Origin: Streptomyces aureus
GTDB lineage: Bacteria; Actinomycetota; Actinomycetes; Streptomycetales; Streptomycetaceae
Assembly: GCF_000725495.1 (NCBI RefSeq)
Contig: NZ_JNZD01000028.1
Coordinates: forward strand, 1 to 64,000
DNA length: 64,000 nt
Direction of reading: 5' to 3'
A model generated the notes under the pieces. The model had not been told where the DNA came from. It worked only from the letters and a program-made list of their open reading frames with translations, and searched no databases. Every line of letters starts with the position of its first letter. Positions within the stretch are counted from its first letter, which is position 1. A program made the translations under genes and the position numbers. This document shows positions 44,199-52,970 of this stretch, piece after piece.

Positions 44199-44942
44199 TC
44201 AGACGAGGACGTCGACCAGCATGAAGACGGCGACCGCGAGAAGTACGTAGGCGAAGACCCGCTGAAGTGTCTGGCCCTTGAGCCTTTTCGAGAGGCGCTT
44301 GCCGTCCCAGGCGCCCAGGATCGCTGCGGCGGTGAACGGTGCGATGACGGCCCACTCCAGCTGCGTGCCGGAGCCGGCCCGTGCGGTGAGGGCTGCCATC
44401 GAGTTGATCGTGATGACCAGGAGGCTGGTGCCGACCGCCCGGCGCATGGTCAGTCCGAGCACGCCGACCAGGGCCGGTACTGCGAGGAAGCCGCCGCCCA
44501 CGCCCAGGAATCCGGTGACCGCGCCGAGTCCGGCGCCGGCTGCCCCGGCCTTGCGGGGGTTGACCGGGCCGGGCGGTTCGGTATGTGCCGGGCGCAGCAT
44601 GCGCAGGGCGGCGAGTGCCGCGATGACGGCGAAGGCGATGGTCAGCACGGCGTTGGGCAGGTGGCTGGCGACGGCTCCGGCGATCATCGCGGGCACGATG
44701 CCCGCGGCGGCGAAGAGCAGCCCGGTGCGCCAGGCCACGTTGCCGTCCCGGGCGTGGCCGGCCAGTGCCGTGACGGAGGTGAGGGTGACGATGATGAGGC
44801 TGGCCGTCGTCGCCTGCGCCGGGGTGAAGTGGAGCAGGTAGATCAGGGCGGGGACGGCAAGGACGCTGCCGCCTCCGCCGAGGCCGCCCAGGGCCAGGCC
44901 GATGACGCCACCGGCGACGAGTGCGAGGATCAGGGCGGTCAT
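44199..44942 (-). CDS. TauE/SafE (TSUP) family sulfite/sulfonate exporter
   Basis: The 247-residue protein has seven or eight membrane helices and the TSUP repeat signature (LGGLGGGGSVLAVPALIYLL; GAVTGFLGVGGGFLAVPALV). In cst-type operons a TauE protein removes sulfite or thiosulfate made by persulfide oxidation. It overlaps the upstream rhodanese by ATGA and shares its transcript with the persulfide dioxygenase at 45406-46764. Confidence 0.85.
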   Translation of the reverse strand: MTALILALVAGGVIGLALGGLGGGGSVLAVPALIYLLHFTPAQATTASLIIVTLTSVTALAGHARDGNVAWRTGLLFAAAGIVPAMIAGAVASHLPNAVLTIAFAVIAALAALRMLRPAHTEPPGPVNPRKAGAAGAGLGAVTGFLGVGGGFLAVPALVGVLGLTMRRAVGTSLLVITINSMAALTARAGSGTQLEWAVIAPFTAAAILGAWDGKRLSKRLKGQTLQRVFAYVLLAVAVFMLVDVLV

Positions 44943-45304
44943 GCTATCGAGCCGTCGTTCCCGTGCCTGTCGACGACGGGGTGTCCGGCGGCAGCCCACG
45001 CCTGCATACCGCCCTTGACGTCGACGGCGTCGGAGCCGCGCTCTGTCAGCAGTTCTGCTGCCTGCTGCGAGCGGCGCCCGCTGCGGCAGATCACCACCAG
45101 CGGCCTTGCCTGGACCCTGCTCGGCAGGGCCGCCCCCGCGGCCAGCCGGGACAGCGGCGCGTGGATGGCGCCGGGTGCGTGTCCGGCGTTCCACTCGGTC
45201 TGCTCGCGCACGTCCAGCAGGACGGCCGGGGCGTCCGCGCCCTGGGTGCGGCGGTGGGCCTCGTCCACGGTGACGCGGTTCGCGCCGCGACGGAAAAGGA
45301 ACAT
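44939..45304 (-). CDS. Single-domain rhodanese
   Basis: The protein of 121 residues is one rhodanese domain with active loop VVICRSGRRSQQAAEL. It would accept or donate sulfane sulfur in the cytoplasm. GAGAGG precedes the ATG by about nine bases. It overlaps the TSUP gene by four bases and follows the persulfide dioxygenase by about 100 bases. Confidence 0.8.
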   Translation of the reverse strand: MFLFRRGANRVTVDEAHRRTQGADAPAVLLDVREQTEWNAGHAPGAIHAPLSRLAAGAALPSRVQARPLVVICRSGRRSQQAAELLTERGSDAVDVKGGMQAWAAAGHPVVDRHGNDGSIA

Positions 45305-45405
45305 CTCACAACCTCTCGAAAAGTTCTCGGGTACGGGCCGCCTCGTCGAGCCGGCCGCGGGCGGCCGACGCGTTGGCAGGGCCGTTTCGTGCCAGGGGGC
45401 TACGG

Positions 45406-46764
45406 TCAGCTGGTGACGACGGTGAGTCCGGCGGCCTCGGCGGTGTCGAAGTCGTCGTCGACCGCCACCACGGCGCGGCCGGACGCGTCCAGCAGGGAGG
45501 CGGCGATACCGGCGCGCATGCCGCCGGCGCAGTGCACCCAGACGGTGCCGGCCGGCACCTTGCCGAGCCTCTTGTGCAGCTGGTGGATTGGAATGTGTAC
45601 GGAGTTCTTGATGTGTCCGGCGGCCCGTTCGGAGTCGCGCCGCACGTCCAGGACGACGATGCCGTCCGTGCCCCGCCCGGCCAGACCGGCGAAGGTGGAG
45701 CGCGGGAAGGATGCGAGCGTGTCGCCCTGGGCCGTCCACTCCTGGGGCGTGCCGGTGGCGGCGGCCGCGGGGCGGTCGATGCCGACCCGGACCAGTTCCC
45801 GCTGCGCGGCGGCCAGTTGTTCCGCAGACTCGGCCAGGAGCGTTACCGGCTTGCCCCACGGGATCATCCAGGCCAGATACGTGGCGATCTTGCCGTCCGC
45901 CTCGAAGTTGAACGACCCGGCGACGTGGCCCTCGGCGAACGCGACCCGGTTGCGCAGGTCGACGACCCATTCACCGGCCGCGAGGCGCGCGGCGATCTCG
46001 TCGGCGTCCGCGAGGGCCGGGGGAGTCAGGTCCACGGGTGCGGGACCGGCGGCGTTGGCCGGCCCCATGCGCGTGTAGTAGGCGGGGATGGCGTCGAGGT
46101 CCGCGAGGAGCTGCGCGACGAAGGAGTCCACGTCCGTCGTCAGGGCCGCGTTGACCGCCTTCTCCTTGCCGATCGTGGTGGCGTCTCCCTCGGCCTGCGC
46201 GGAGGAGCAGAAGCTGCCGAAGCCGTGCGTGGGCAGCACAGGGGTCTCGTCGGGTAGTTCGGCCGCCAGGCGGTGCGCGGAGGCGTGCTGGGCGCGGGCC
46301 AGGTCTTCGGTCAGACGCGGCTCGACGAGGTCGGGACGGCCCACCGTGCCGATGAGCAGGGAGCCGCCGGTGAAGGCGGCCACCGGCTGCCCCTGGTCCA
46401 GCAGCACGTAGGAGGTGTGGTGCGGGGTGTGTCCCGGGGTGGCGACCGCCCGCAGCTCTAGCTCGGCGTCGACGGTGACGGTGTCTCTGTCGGTTACCGG
46501 GACGCGGGTGAACGACACGTGCGCGCCGACGGGCACCAGGTAGGAGGCGCCCGTGATCCGGGCCAGCTCCAGGCCGCCGGTGACGTAGTCGTTGTGGATG
46601 TGCGTCTCCACCACGTGAGAGATCCGTACCCCCCGGCGCGCGGCGGCCGCCAGAACCTGGTCGATGTCGCGCGGCGGGTCCACCGCCACGGCTGCCCGTG
46701 CGCCGCCGGCCAGGTAGCTGCGGTTGCCCAGGCCCTCGAGCTCGATGGTGTCGATGAAGAACAC
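45406..46764 (-). CDS. Second persulfide dioxygenase-rhodanese protein
   Basis: The 452-residue protein has an MBL domain with ligands in VETHIHNDYVTGGLEL (near residue 55) and TPGHTPHHTSY. Two rhodanese domains follow, of which the last has loop VHCAGGMRAGIA. THIHNDYVTGG is a persulfide dioxygenase hallmark. The GTG at 46764 follows GGAAGGA at the right distance. Two CstR-type operators lie 25 and 57 bases upstream, so it heads an operon with the rhodanese, TSUP and rhodanese-DUF2892 genes. Confidence 0.85.
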   Translation of the reverse strand: MFFIDTIELEGLGNRSYLAGGARAAVAVDPPRDIDQVLAAAARRGVRISHVVETHIHNDYVTGGLELARITGASYLVPVGAHVSFTRVPVTDRDTVTVDAELELRAVATPGHTPHHTSYVLLDQGQPVAAFTGGSLLIGTVGRPDLVEPRLTEDLARAQHASAHRLAAELPDETPVLPTHGFGSFCSSAQAEGDATTIGKEKAVNAALTTDVDSFVAQLLADLDAIPAYYTRMGPANAAGPAPVDLTPPALADADEIAARLAAGEWVVDLRNRVAFAEGHVAGSFNFEADGKIATYLAWMIPWGKPVTLLAESAEQLAAAQRELVRVGIDRPAAAATGTPQEWTAQGDTLASFPRSTFAGLAGRGTDGIVVLDVRRDSERAAGHIKNSVHIPIHQLHKRLGKVPAGTVWVHCAGGMRAGIAASLLDASGRAVVAVDDDFDTAEAAGLTVVTS

Positions 46765-46788
46765 GGAGACGCTTCCTTCCCGTCGAAT

Positions 46789-46804
46789 GTACCCCCCGGG
46801 GTAT
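46789..46804. promoter_or_regulatory. CstR/CsoR-type operator (site 4)
   Basis: GTACCCCCCGGGGTAT lies 25 bases upstream of the second persulfide dioxygenase gene. Confidence 0.7.
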
Positions 46805-46820
46805 ATGCATCCTAACAGTG

Positions 46821-46836
46821 GTACCCCGGGGGGTAT
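46821..46836. promoter_or_regulatory. CstR/CsoR-type operator (site 5)
   Basis: GTACCCCGGGGGGTAT lies 32 bases (centre to centre) from site 4, about three helical turns, so the two could be bound on the same DNA face. Confidence 0.7.
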
Positions 46837-47301
46837 TCCGGTCGGGGTTTCGACCTCAGTCCGGCCATCGGTTGCAGGCCGCTGCCTGCGTGGTTCGAAT
46901 TGCGGTTCCAGCCGTGCCCTCTGCCGGCTTCTTGAGACCGGGACCGGCTGCCGTCGCGCTCCCTGGCCGACCGCAGGCCCTCCGCAGCAGGCGGACAGAT
47001 GTGCCATCCCGGTCACGCCGCTGTTCGCGGCCCCCCGGCGATTGCCTTGTCGGTACCGGTGGCGACCTTGGCCGGCCCGGGGCCGGGACGCCTCCGACCC
47101 GGCCGGCAACACCACCCTCACGGGACGAACGTCGCCTGCGGTTCCCGGTGACAGGCCGCAGCCTGGCGACATGACCTGCGAGGCCCAGGCGCTGCAGTGG
47201 CTCTGGTGACCTCCGGTCCGCATCTGGGGGCGGGATGCCATGTCGCTGCATCTCGGCCGGCCGACAGCCGCGCCCGGAATACGGCCCATGGCGATGCTGG
47301 G
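46837..47301. other. Stretch without a recognisable gene
   Basis: Open frames exist on both strands but have Arg/Pro/Ser-rich products and no family match. I see no function. Confidence 0.35.
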
Positions 47302-47496
47302 TCAGGGCTTGGCTGACCGTCCGGGCATGCCGGAACAGTGCAGAACAGGCGGGGTATCGGCGAGCAGCGCCTGAATGAAGAAGCCGACGGCCAGGCTGCC
47401 AACCGCCGCGACCGCCCCAGCAACGAACTGGGAACCGTGCGGGCAGCGGGCCGAGTTGCCGGTTTCGAGAAGAGTTGTCGGCTCAAGCTTGGACAC
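47302..47496 (-). CDS. Possible small membrane protein downstream of lgt
   Basis: A GTG at 47496 begins VSKLEPTTLLETGNSARCPH. The product has about 64 residues with one hydrophobic helix (FVAGAVAAVGSLAVGFFIQA) and Cys residues on either side of it. It starts about 20 bases after the lgt stop on the same strand. Coding bias is reasonable but there is no good ribosome site, so this is tentative. Confidence 0.35.
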   Translation of the reverse strand: MSKLEPTTLLETGNSARCPHGSQFVAGAVAAVGSLAVGFFIQALLADTPPVLHCSGMPGRSAKP

Positions 47497-47516
47497 GGCG
47501 GTGTCCGGAGCCGCGG

Positions 47517-48407
47517 TCAGACCCCCGCGCGGCCGGAAACGCCGGTCGCGACCGGCGGCACGGCTTCGTCGCCACCCTTTGCGCCGGGGTACGGAGCGTT
47601 GTCGCTCGCACGCGGGCTGCGGGTGGCGATCAGGTACACCAGCGCCCCGGCGAACAGCACGAGGGATACGTAGTCGTTCAGGCGCAGACCCAGGAACTGG
47701 TTGGCATGGTCGATGCGCAGTGCCTCGATCCAGGCCCTGCCGGCGGTGTAGGCCAGTACATAGCAGGCGAAAAGCCGCCCCCTGCGGAGCCGACGGTGGT
47801 ATCGGCCGTCCAGCCAGAGCAGGAGTGCCACGATGCCGAGGTCCCACAGCGACTCGTACAGGAAGGTCGGGTGATAGAGCGCGACCGAGGCGCTGTCGGC
47901 GGGGCGGTGTGCCGAGTCGATGTACAGCGCCCAGGGCAGGTCGGTGGGACGGCCGAAGAGTTCCTGGTTGAAGTAGTTGCCCCAGCGGCCGATCGCCTGC
48001 GCCAGCACCAGTCCTGGCGCGGCAGCATCCGCGAAGTCGGACAGCCTGATACCCCGGCGTCGGCAGCCGAGAAAGGCGCCGACTGCGCCGAGCGCCACCG
48101 CACCGGGAATGCCCAGACCGCCGTCCCAGATATACAGGGCGTGCAGCGGCTGCCGGCCCGCGGCGAAGTACAGCTCCGGATCGGTGACGACGTGATACAG
48201 GCGGCCGCCGAGTATGCCGAACGGCACGGCCCAGATCGCGATGTCGGCGATGTCCTCCCGGCGCCCGCCCCTCGCTGCCCAGCGGCGTCCGGTCAGCCAC
48301 ACGGCGGTGAAGATGCCGGCCAGGATGCACAGCGCGTAGGCGCGAAGCGGCAACGGCCCGAGGTGCCACACCCCCTGCGAGGGGCTCGGCAGGTACGCCA
48401 GGTTCAT
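47517..48407 (-). CDS. lgt: Prolipoprotein diacylglyceryl transferase
   Basis: The 296-residue protein has seven membrane helices. It carries Lgt signatures IWDGGLGIPGAV, AIGRWGNYFNQELFGRPTDL and HPTFLYESLWDLG. It transfers diacylglyceryl from phosphatidylglycerol to the lipobox Cys of preprolipoproteins. Streptomycetes commonly have two lgt genes, so this is probably an accessory copy. Its location inside a sulfur-detoxification island is unusual. No CstR-type site lies before it; it is divergent from a MarR regulator. Confidence 0.9.
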   Translation of the reverse strand: MNLAYLPSPSQGVWHLGPLPLRAYALCILAGIFTAVWLTGRRWAARGGRREDIADIAIWAVPFGILGGRLYHVVTDPELYFAAGRQPLHALYIWDGGLGIPGAVALGAVGAFLGCRRRGIRLSDFADAAAPGLVLAQAIGRWGNYFNQELFGRPTDLPWALYIDSAHRPADSASVALYHPTFLYESLWDLGIVALLLWLDGRYHRRLRRGRLFACYVLAYTAGRAWIEALRIDHANQFLGLRLNDYVSLVLFAGALVYLIATRSPRASDNAPYPGAKGGDEAVPPVATGVSGRAGV

Positions 48408-48576
48408 CGACTCGACCGTTCTTCACGTGCACGGGGACCGGCCGGTGGGCCGCGACAGCCCGCCCGACAATACATCGGACACCGAACTATCCGGAATCGG
48501 CTGCGGCCTTGCCGCTGCTCTTCCCCTTCGACGCACGAGCGGCGGTACCCGCGTGGGCCCCGGCTACCCTTGCCGC

Positions 48577-49083
48577 ATGTCCGCGCAGCCCCACTCCGAG
48601 GCCTCCCTGCCCCGGCCCACCGGTGGCGTACCAGATGCCCGCCCGCTCACCGAGGCTGTCACCCGCCTGCGCCGCGCACTGCGCGTCTCCATCCGCACCG
48701 ACTACCCGTGGGAAACCCTTCCCATGGCCCAGGTCGAACTGCTGCAGGTGCTCGGCGAGCACTCACCTGCCCGGATCAGCGACCTCGCCGGGCGCCGGCG
48801 GCTGGCGCCCAGCACGGTCAGCGGCCTGATCGGGCAGATGATCACGGCGGGGCTGGTGACCCGTGATGTCGATCCCGCCGACCGCCGCGCGTCCGTCGTC
48901 GCGCTCACCACCGCCGGACGCGACCGGCTCGCCGCCTGGACCACCGCCCACGAACACCGCATGGACGCGGCACTCGCCGCCCTCGACGACGCCGACCGGG
49001 CGGCGATCGCAAACGCGCTGCCGGCTCTCTTCCAATTGGCCGAGCGCCTGAGTGAGCCGGCGGACGCTGCGACTGAACGGTGA
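48577..49083 (+). CDS. MarR-family regulator divergent from lgt
   Basis: This 168-residue MarR protein has the winged helix (ISDLAGRRRLAPSTVSGLIG, then DVDPADRRASVVALTTAGRD). TACCCT lies 13 bases before the ATG with no ribosome site, so the mRNA may be leaderless. It stands divergent from lgt and could regulate it. No Cys is present, so direct thiol sensing is unlikely. Confidence 0.75.
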   Translation: MSAQPHSEASLPRPTGGVPDARPLTEAVTRLRRALRVSIRTDYPWETLPMAQVELLQVLGEHSPARISDLAGRRRLAPSTVSGLIGQMITAGLVTRDVDPADRRASVVALTTAGRDRLAAWTTAHEHRMDAALAALDDADRAAIANALPALFQLAERLSEPADAATER

Positions 49084-49417
49084 TCAAGACGAGGAATTCT
49101 GCGGCCTTCCGCCTCTGAGGAGAGTCGCCCCCGTCGTGTACCGGCCGCCGGCACCCAGGGCCGAGCACTGAAGCGTGATCCGGGCGGTGAGGGGCGCTTC
49201 TGAGGCTGCCGGGCACCGCCGCCGCGTCGGCGTCTTCTTCAGCCGGTGTTTCCCCGGCCGTCGTGCCCAACACACCCGGTGCTGCTCGCAGGCGTCGCGC
49301 GGCACCAGGTCACCGGCGATGTGAAGGGGGCCGGGACCCGAAGTGCGTCAGGTCCGTCGCCGGTTCGCCGGTAGCCAAACCGGCGTCGGACCGAGGGGGC
49401 TCCTGGGCCCGGGGATC
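49084..49417. other. Convergent intergenic stretch, nothing recognised
   Basis: No gene and no clear terminator was seen between the MarR gene and DUF302. Confidence 0.35.
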
Positions 49418-49822
49418 TCAGCTGCCGGTATCGGCTGCAGAGAGTGAGGCGAGGGCGGCATCGAGGCGACGGGCGGCCTCCTCGGCGACGGGGCGCAGAG
49501 CCTCGAGTTCGCTGAGGGTGACCATGGTGTTCGGGTCGATGGCCTGGACGGCCGTGCGGTCGCCGTCCCTGCGGACGACCACGTTGCACGGGAGCAGCAG
49601 ACCGATCGAACGGTCGGCCTCCAGGGCACGATGTGCGAGGGGTGGGTTGCAGGCACCGAGGATGACGTAGTCCTCCATGCCCTGGTCGAGCTTCGCCTTG
49701 AGGGTCGCGGTGACGTCGATCTCGGTGAGGATTCCGAACCCCTGTTCCGCGAGGGCGTCGCGGGTGCGGGCGACAGTGGTGGCGAAGTCGGTGTCGAGGT
49801 GCACTGTGCGGTCGTAGCGCAT
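49418..49822 (-). CDS. DUF302 protein
   Basis: The 134-residue protein matches DUF302: RYDRTVHLDTDFATTVARTR, GFGILTEIDVTATLKAKL, YVILGACNPPLAHRAL, LLPCNVVVRRDGD. The role is unknown, but these proteins occur with sulfur and redox genes in many bacteria, and two Cys are conserved in the typical places. It has no CstR-type site directly upstream. Confidence 0.85.
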   Translation of the reverse strand: MRYDRTVHLDTDFATTVARTRDALAEQGFGILTEIDVTATLKAKLDQGMEDYVILGACNPPLAHRALEADRSIGLLLPCNVVVRRDGDRTAVQAIDPNTMVTLSELEALRPVAEEAARRLDAALASLSAADTGS

Positions 49823-50064
49823 GGCGTCGGTCCTCCTCTTCGGCCGCTCGCAGGGCGCGGGACGAACAGCCCTTCATCAGCGGTGCTGGCCCGGTGTTTT
49901 CAGATCTTTCCCACCCCTGTGGAGATCTCCTGGGGTACCTGGATCGGCGTCACGGCCGTATGTCCACAGGCGTGCTTCAGCTGATCTTCCCGCTGAGGCT
50001 GTTGACCGTCGCCGGGTGCATGCTGAGCGACGCTGTTCTGTGACGGCCGCAGCGGCATGAGCCC
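49823..50064. other. Intergenic, nothing recognised
   Basis: No gene or clear hairpin is seen between DUF302 and the CstR-like gene. Confidence 0.3.
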
Positions 50065-50415
<351 letters not shown>

Positions 50416-50678
50416 TTAAGAATCACACGTGCTTCGGCTGGCTCTGTCGCCTGTCGCCTGCCGCCCTGCCTGGCGGGCACGCACCCGCTCCGCGAACTCG
50501 GCGTCATGGACGCAGGCACTCCTGCCGCGCCCGGTCCGAGTCGCGACAGACTTGTCAGTTCGCCGCGTTCTCGTCACCGGCGAGACCCGTGTCTGGGGTG
50601 CCGCGGTTCGCCGCTCTGCGCACCGGCTGAACTCCACGCTTCGGGAGCCCCGCGGAGGTGGCGAGGGTGTCCCGGGCC

Positions 50679-51050
50679 TCAGTTCGCTATCGCCGAGTCC
50701 GAGGCCTGTCGGCGGCGCACGTCCTGCATGTCCACGGTCCGAATCCCGCCGATGAGCTCCTCGAGTGCCTGCGGCGGTAGCGCGCCCGGCTGGGAGTACA
50801 GCACGGTCCGCTCGCGGACGGCCATCAGCGTGGGGATGGAAGTGATCTGGAAAGCCTCTGCCAGTTCGGGCTGCGCCTCGGTGTCGATCTTGCCGAACAC
50901 GATGTCCGGGTGGCGCTCGGCCGCCTTCTCGTAGATGGGGCCGAACCTCCGGCACGGGCCGCACCATGCCGCCCAGAAGTCGATCAACACGATCTCTGAA
51001 CCGGTGACGGTCTCCTCGAAGTTGTCCTTGGTCAGTTCAACGGTGGCCAT
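50679..51050 (-). CDS. trxA: Thioredoxin
   Basis: The 123-residue protein has the thioredoxin fold and active site WAAWCGPCRRF near residue 32, followed by FGKIDTEAQPELAEAFQITS and the cis-Pro SIPTL. It reduces disulfides and can remove persulfides from protein thiols. That fits the CstR-type operator 21 bases before its ATG. The C-terminus carries about 15 extra residues after the fold (VDMQDVRRRQASDSAIAN). Confidence 0.9.
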   Translation of the reverse strand: MATVELTKDNFEETVTGSEIVLIDFWAAWCGPCRRFGPIYEKAAERHPDIVFGKIDTEAQPELAEAFQITSIPTLMAVRERTVLYSQPGALPPQALEELIGGIRTVDMQDVRRRQASDSAIAN

Positions 51051-51070
51051 GGGACCCGATCTCCTCTCAT

Positions 51071-51086
51071 ATACCCGGTGGGGTAT
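51071..51086. promoter_or_regulatory. CstR/CsoR-type operator (site 7)
   Basis: ATACCCGGTGGGGTAT lies 21 bases upstream of the thioredoxin gene. Confidence 0.75.
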
Positions 51087-51367
51087 TTGACTCAACAGGT
51101 GCTCGTACGGGTTTGTTCCAGTCAGGCTCCAGGGAGGATCGGACCGTATGCTTCCGGCGAGAAGCCCCCTTGTTCACGTGGGGGAGGAGTCACCATGCAG
51201 CCCACGGCGCCGCCGCCGAGCAGCAAGATCTAGATCTCGGCGTCAATTCTCCCGGTACGGCTGTTCCGACCCAGGGGGTTCCGTCGTGGCCATGCAAGGC
51301 TCGGCGCTCAGCGCCGACGGCGGACCGGCGCAGGGTCCGGCTCGCCGTCGACTGCCTGTTCTCCGGG

Positions 51368-52678
51368 TTATCCGGTGCGGGTGCGGGTGCGGGTGCGGGT
51401 GCGGGTGCGGGTGTGGGTCTCGTCCATGCGTACCGCGATGACAAGTCCGGCGGCGGCGGTGAGGGCGGCGCCGGCCCAGATGGCAAGGGTGAGGCTGAAG
51501 GCATCGGCGAGGACGCCGGCCAGGACGGCGCCGACGGCGAAGCCGCCGTCGCGCCAGAGCCGGTAGACGCCTACCGCGCGGGCCCGCCAGGCGGGGTGGG
51601 CGACGTCGCCGACGACGGCCAGCAGGGTCGGGTAGACCATCGCGGTGCCGGCGCCGAGCAGGACCTGGGCGACGGCCCAGACCGGGAACGCGGTGCCGAC
51701 GGCGACCAGGCCGATGGCGGCAGCCTGCAGCAACATCCCGGCGGTGATGAGGTGCTTGCGGCCGATCCGGTCGGACCACCAGCCGGTGAGGATCTGGCCC
51801 AGGCCCCACACGGCGGGGTAGAGGGCGGCGAGGAGGCCGATCTGTGCGATAGACAAGCCGTGGGCGACGTACAGGAGCGGGAAGATTCCCCAGGCGAGAG
51901 AGTCGTTGAGGTTGTTGACCATGCCCGCCCAGCTGGCGGAGGACAGCGACTTGTCCTGGAGGCTGGTGAGCCGCGCGATCTGTCCCGTGGTCAGTTTGCC
52001 GTGGTGGTCGGGGTTTGCTGGTACAGGATGGCGAGCTGCCTCGGCGCGGGCGTGCTCGCGGGTCTCCTTCACTGTGAGCACGGACAGGCCCAGTCCGAGG
52101 GCGGCGTAGGCGATGCCGAGGGAGAACGGCTGGGGCCGCAGGCCCCAGTGAGCGGCGATGGCGCCGGTGGCCATGGCGGTGGCGGCCAGCGCCCCGTAGC
52201 CGGCGGCCTCGTTGAGGCCCATCGCGAGGCCGCGCCGGTCGGGGCCGACCAGGTCGATCTTCATGATGACGGTGGTGGACCACGTCAGGCCCTGGTTGAC
52301 GCCGAGCAGGACGTTGGCGAAGACGACCCAGCCCCAGGACGGCGCCCAGATCAGCAGCAGCGGTACCGGCAGCGCGATCAGCCAGCCCGCGACCAGGACC
52401 GGTTTGCGGCCGTAGCGGTCGGACCACGTTCCGGCGAAGAAGTTCGTGACGGCCTTGGTCGCGCCGAACGCCACGATGTATGTCAGGGCAGCGCTGTACG
52501 CGGACAGGTGGAAGGTTTGGTCGGCGAGCAGGGGCAGCACCGTGCGCTCCTGGCCGAGCATGCCGCCGACCAGGGCGTTGATCGCGACGAGCAGGGTGAA
52601 CTGGGCGAGGTTGGCGCGCAGTCCGAGGCCTATGCCGCCCGGGGCTGCCGGGGTGGTGGCAGGAGCTGGCCTGGTCAT
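51368..52678 (-). CDS. MFS transporter
   Basis: A 436-residue, 12-helix major facilitator with the loop 2-3 motif GTWSDRYGRKPVLVAG and its repeat WWSDRIGRKHLITA. It probably exports a small molecule or ion linked to sulfur stress, but the substrate is not evident. It overlaps the truncated MBL gene by ATGA. The C-terminus is a Thr-Arg repeat tail encoded by a hexamer repeat that could change length by slippage without changing the membrane core. Confidence 0.85.
   Translation of the reverse strand: MTRPAPATTPAAPGGIGLGLRANLAQFTLLVAINALVGGMLGQERTVLPLLADQTFHLSAYSAALTYIVAFGATKAVTNFFAGTWSDRYGRKPVLVAGWLIALPVPLLLIWAPSWGWVVFANVLLGVNQGLTWSTTVIMKIDLVGPDRRGLAMGLNEAAGYGALAATAMATGAIAAHWGLRPQPFSLGIAYAALGLGLSVLTVKETREHARAEAARHPVPANPDHHGKLTTGQIARLTSLQDKSLSSASWAGMVNNLNDSLAWGIFPLLYVAHGLSIAQIGLLAALYPAVWGLGQILTGWWSDRIGRKHLITAGMLLQAAAIGLVAVGTAFPVWAVAQVLLGAGTAMVYPTLLAVVGDVAHPAWRARAVGVYRLWRDGGFAVGAVLAGVLADAFSLTLAIWAGAALTAAAGLVIAVRMDETHTRTRTRTRTRTRTG
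51374..51415. repeat. GGTGCG hexamer repeat, six perfect copies plus one variant
   Basis: Six GGTGCG units (51374-51409) and one GGTGTG lie at the very end of the MFS gene and encode its Thr-Arg tail. Confidence 0.85.
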
Positions 52679-52923
52679 GTGCCGTTCTCCAGGCTCGGGT
52701 CGGCGGCCTTCGTCCGGTCGTCGGTGCCACCGGTCGAAACTCGCCGGTCCGCCGCTCTGCGCAGCGCAAGCAGGTCCCGAGAGGTGTCCACGGCCAGGGC
52801 GCGGTCGTCGTCGAGGTCGGCCAGGTAGATGCTGTTGCCCAGCTCGTCGTCAACCAGGGGTATCAGGTGCTCGTCGGTGAAACCCACGTCGTCCTCCAGG
52901 CGGACAGGGATCGAGGTGGCCAT
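52675..52923 (-). pseudogene. Truncated MBL-fold (persulfide-dioxygenase-like) N-terminus
   Basis: The 82-residue product begins MATSIPVRLEDDVGFTDEHL and continues DDELGNSIYLADLDDDRALA with VDTSRDL. This is the first 60 residues of the MBL hydrolases that pair with rhodaneses. The metal-binding part is gone and the tail (VSTGGTDDRTKAADPSLENG) is unrelated. It overlaps the MFS gene and stands divergent from an ArsR-rhodanese gene, so the original pair was probably a third dioxygenase plus its regulator. Confidence 0.6.
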
Positions 52924-52970
52924 CCCACCCGGCTGCTCATACAATATTCCATGGATTTATGGAGGATGTC

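Noticed and set aside
48427..48576. Extension of the MarR gene to the in-frame start at 48427
   Set aside because: The extra 50 residues are unlike MarR proteins and overlap the lgt promoter region; ATG 48577 gives the normal length.
51374..51415. Possible CRISPR-like repeat
   Set aside because: It is a pure hexamer tandem inside a coding sequence without spacers.
51113..52828. 571-codon plus-strand frame rich in Gly, Ala and Asp
   Set aside because: It mirrors the MFS gene and includes the GGTGCG repeat read as Gly-Ala; composition is that of a shadow.
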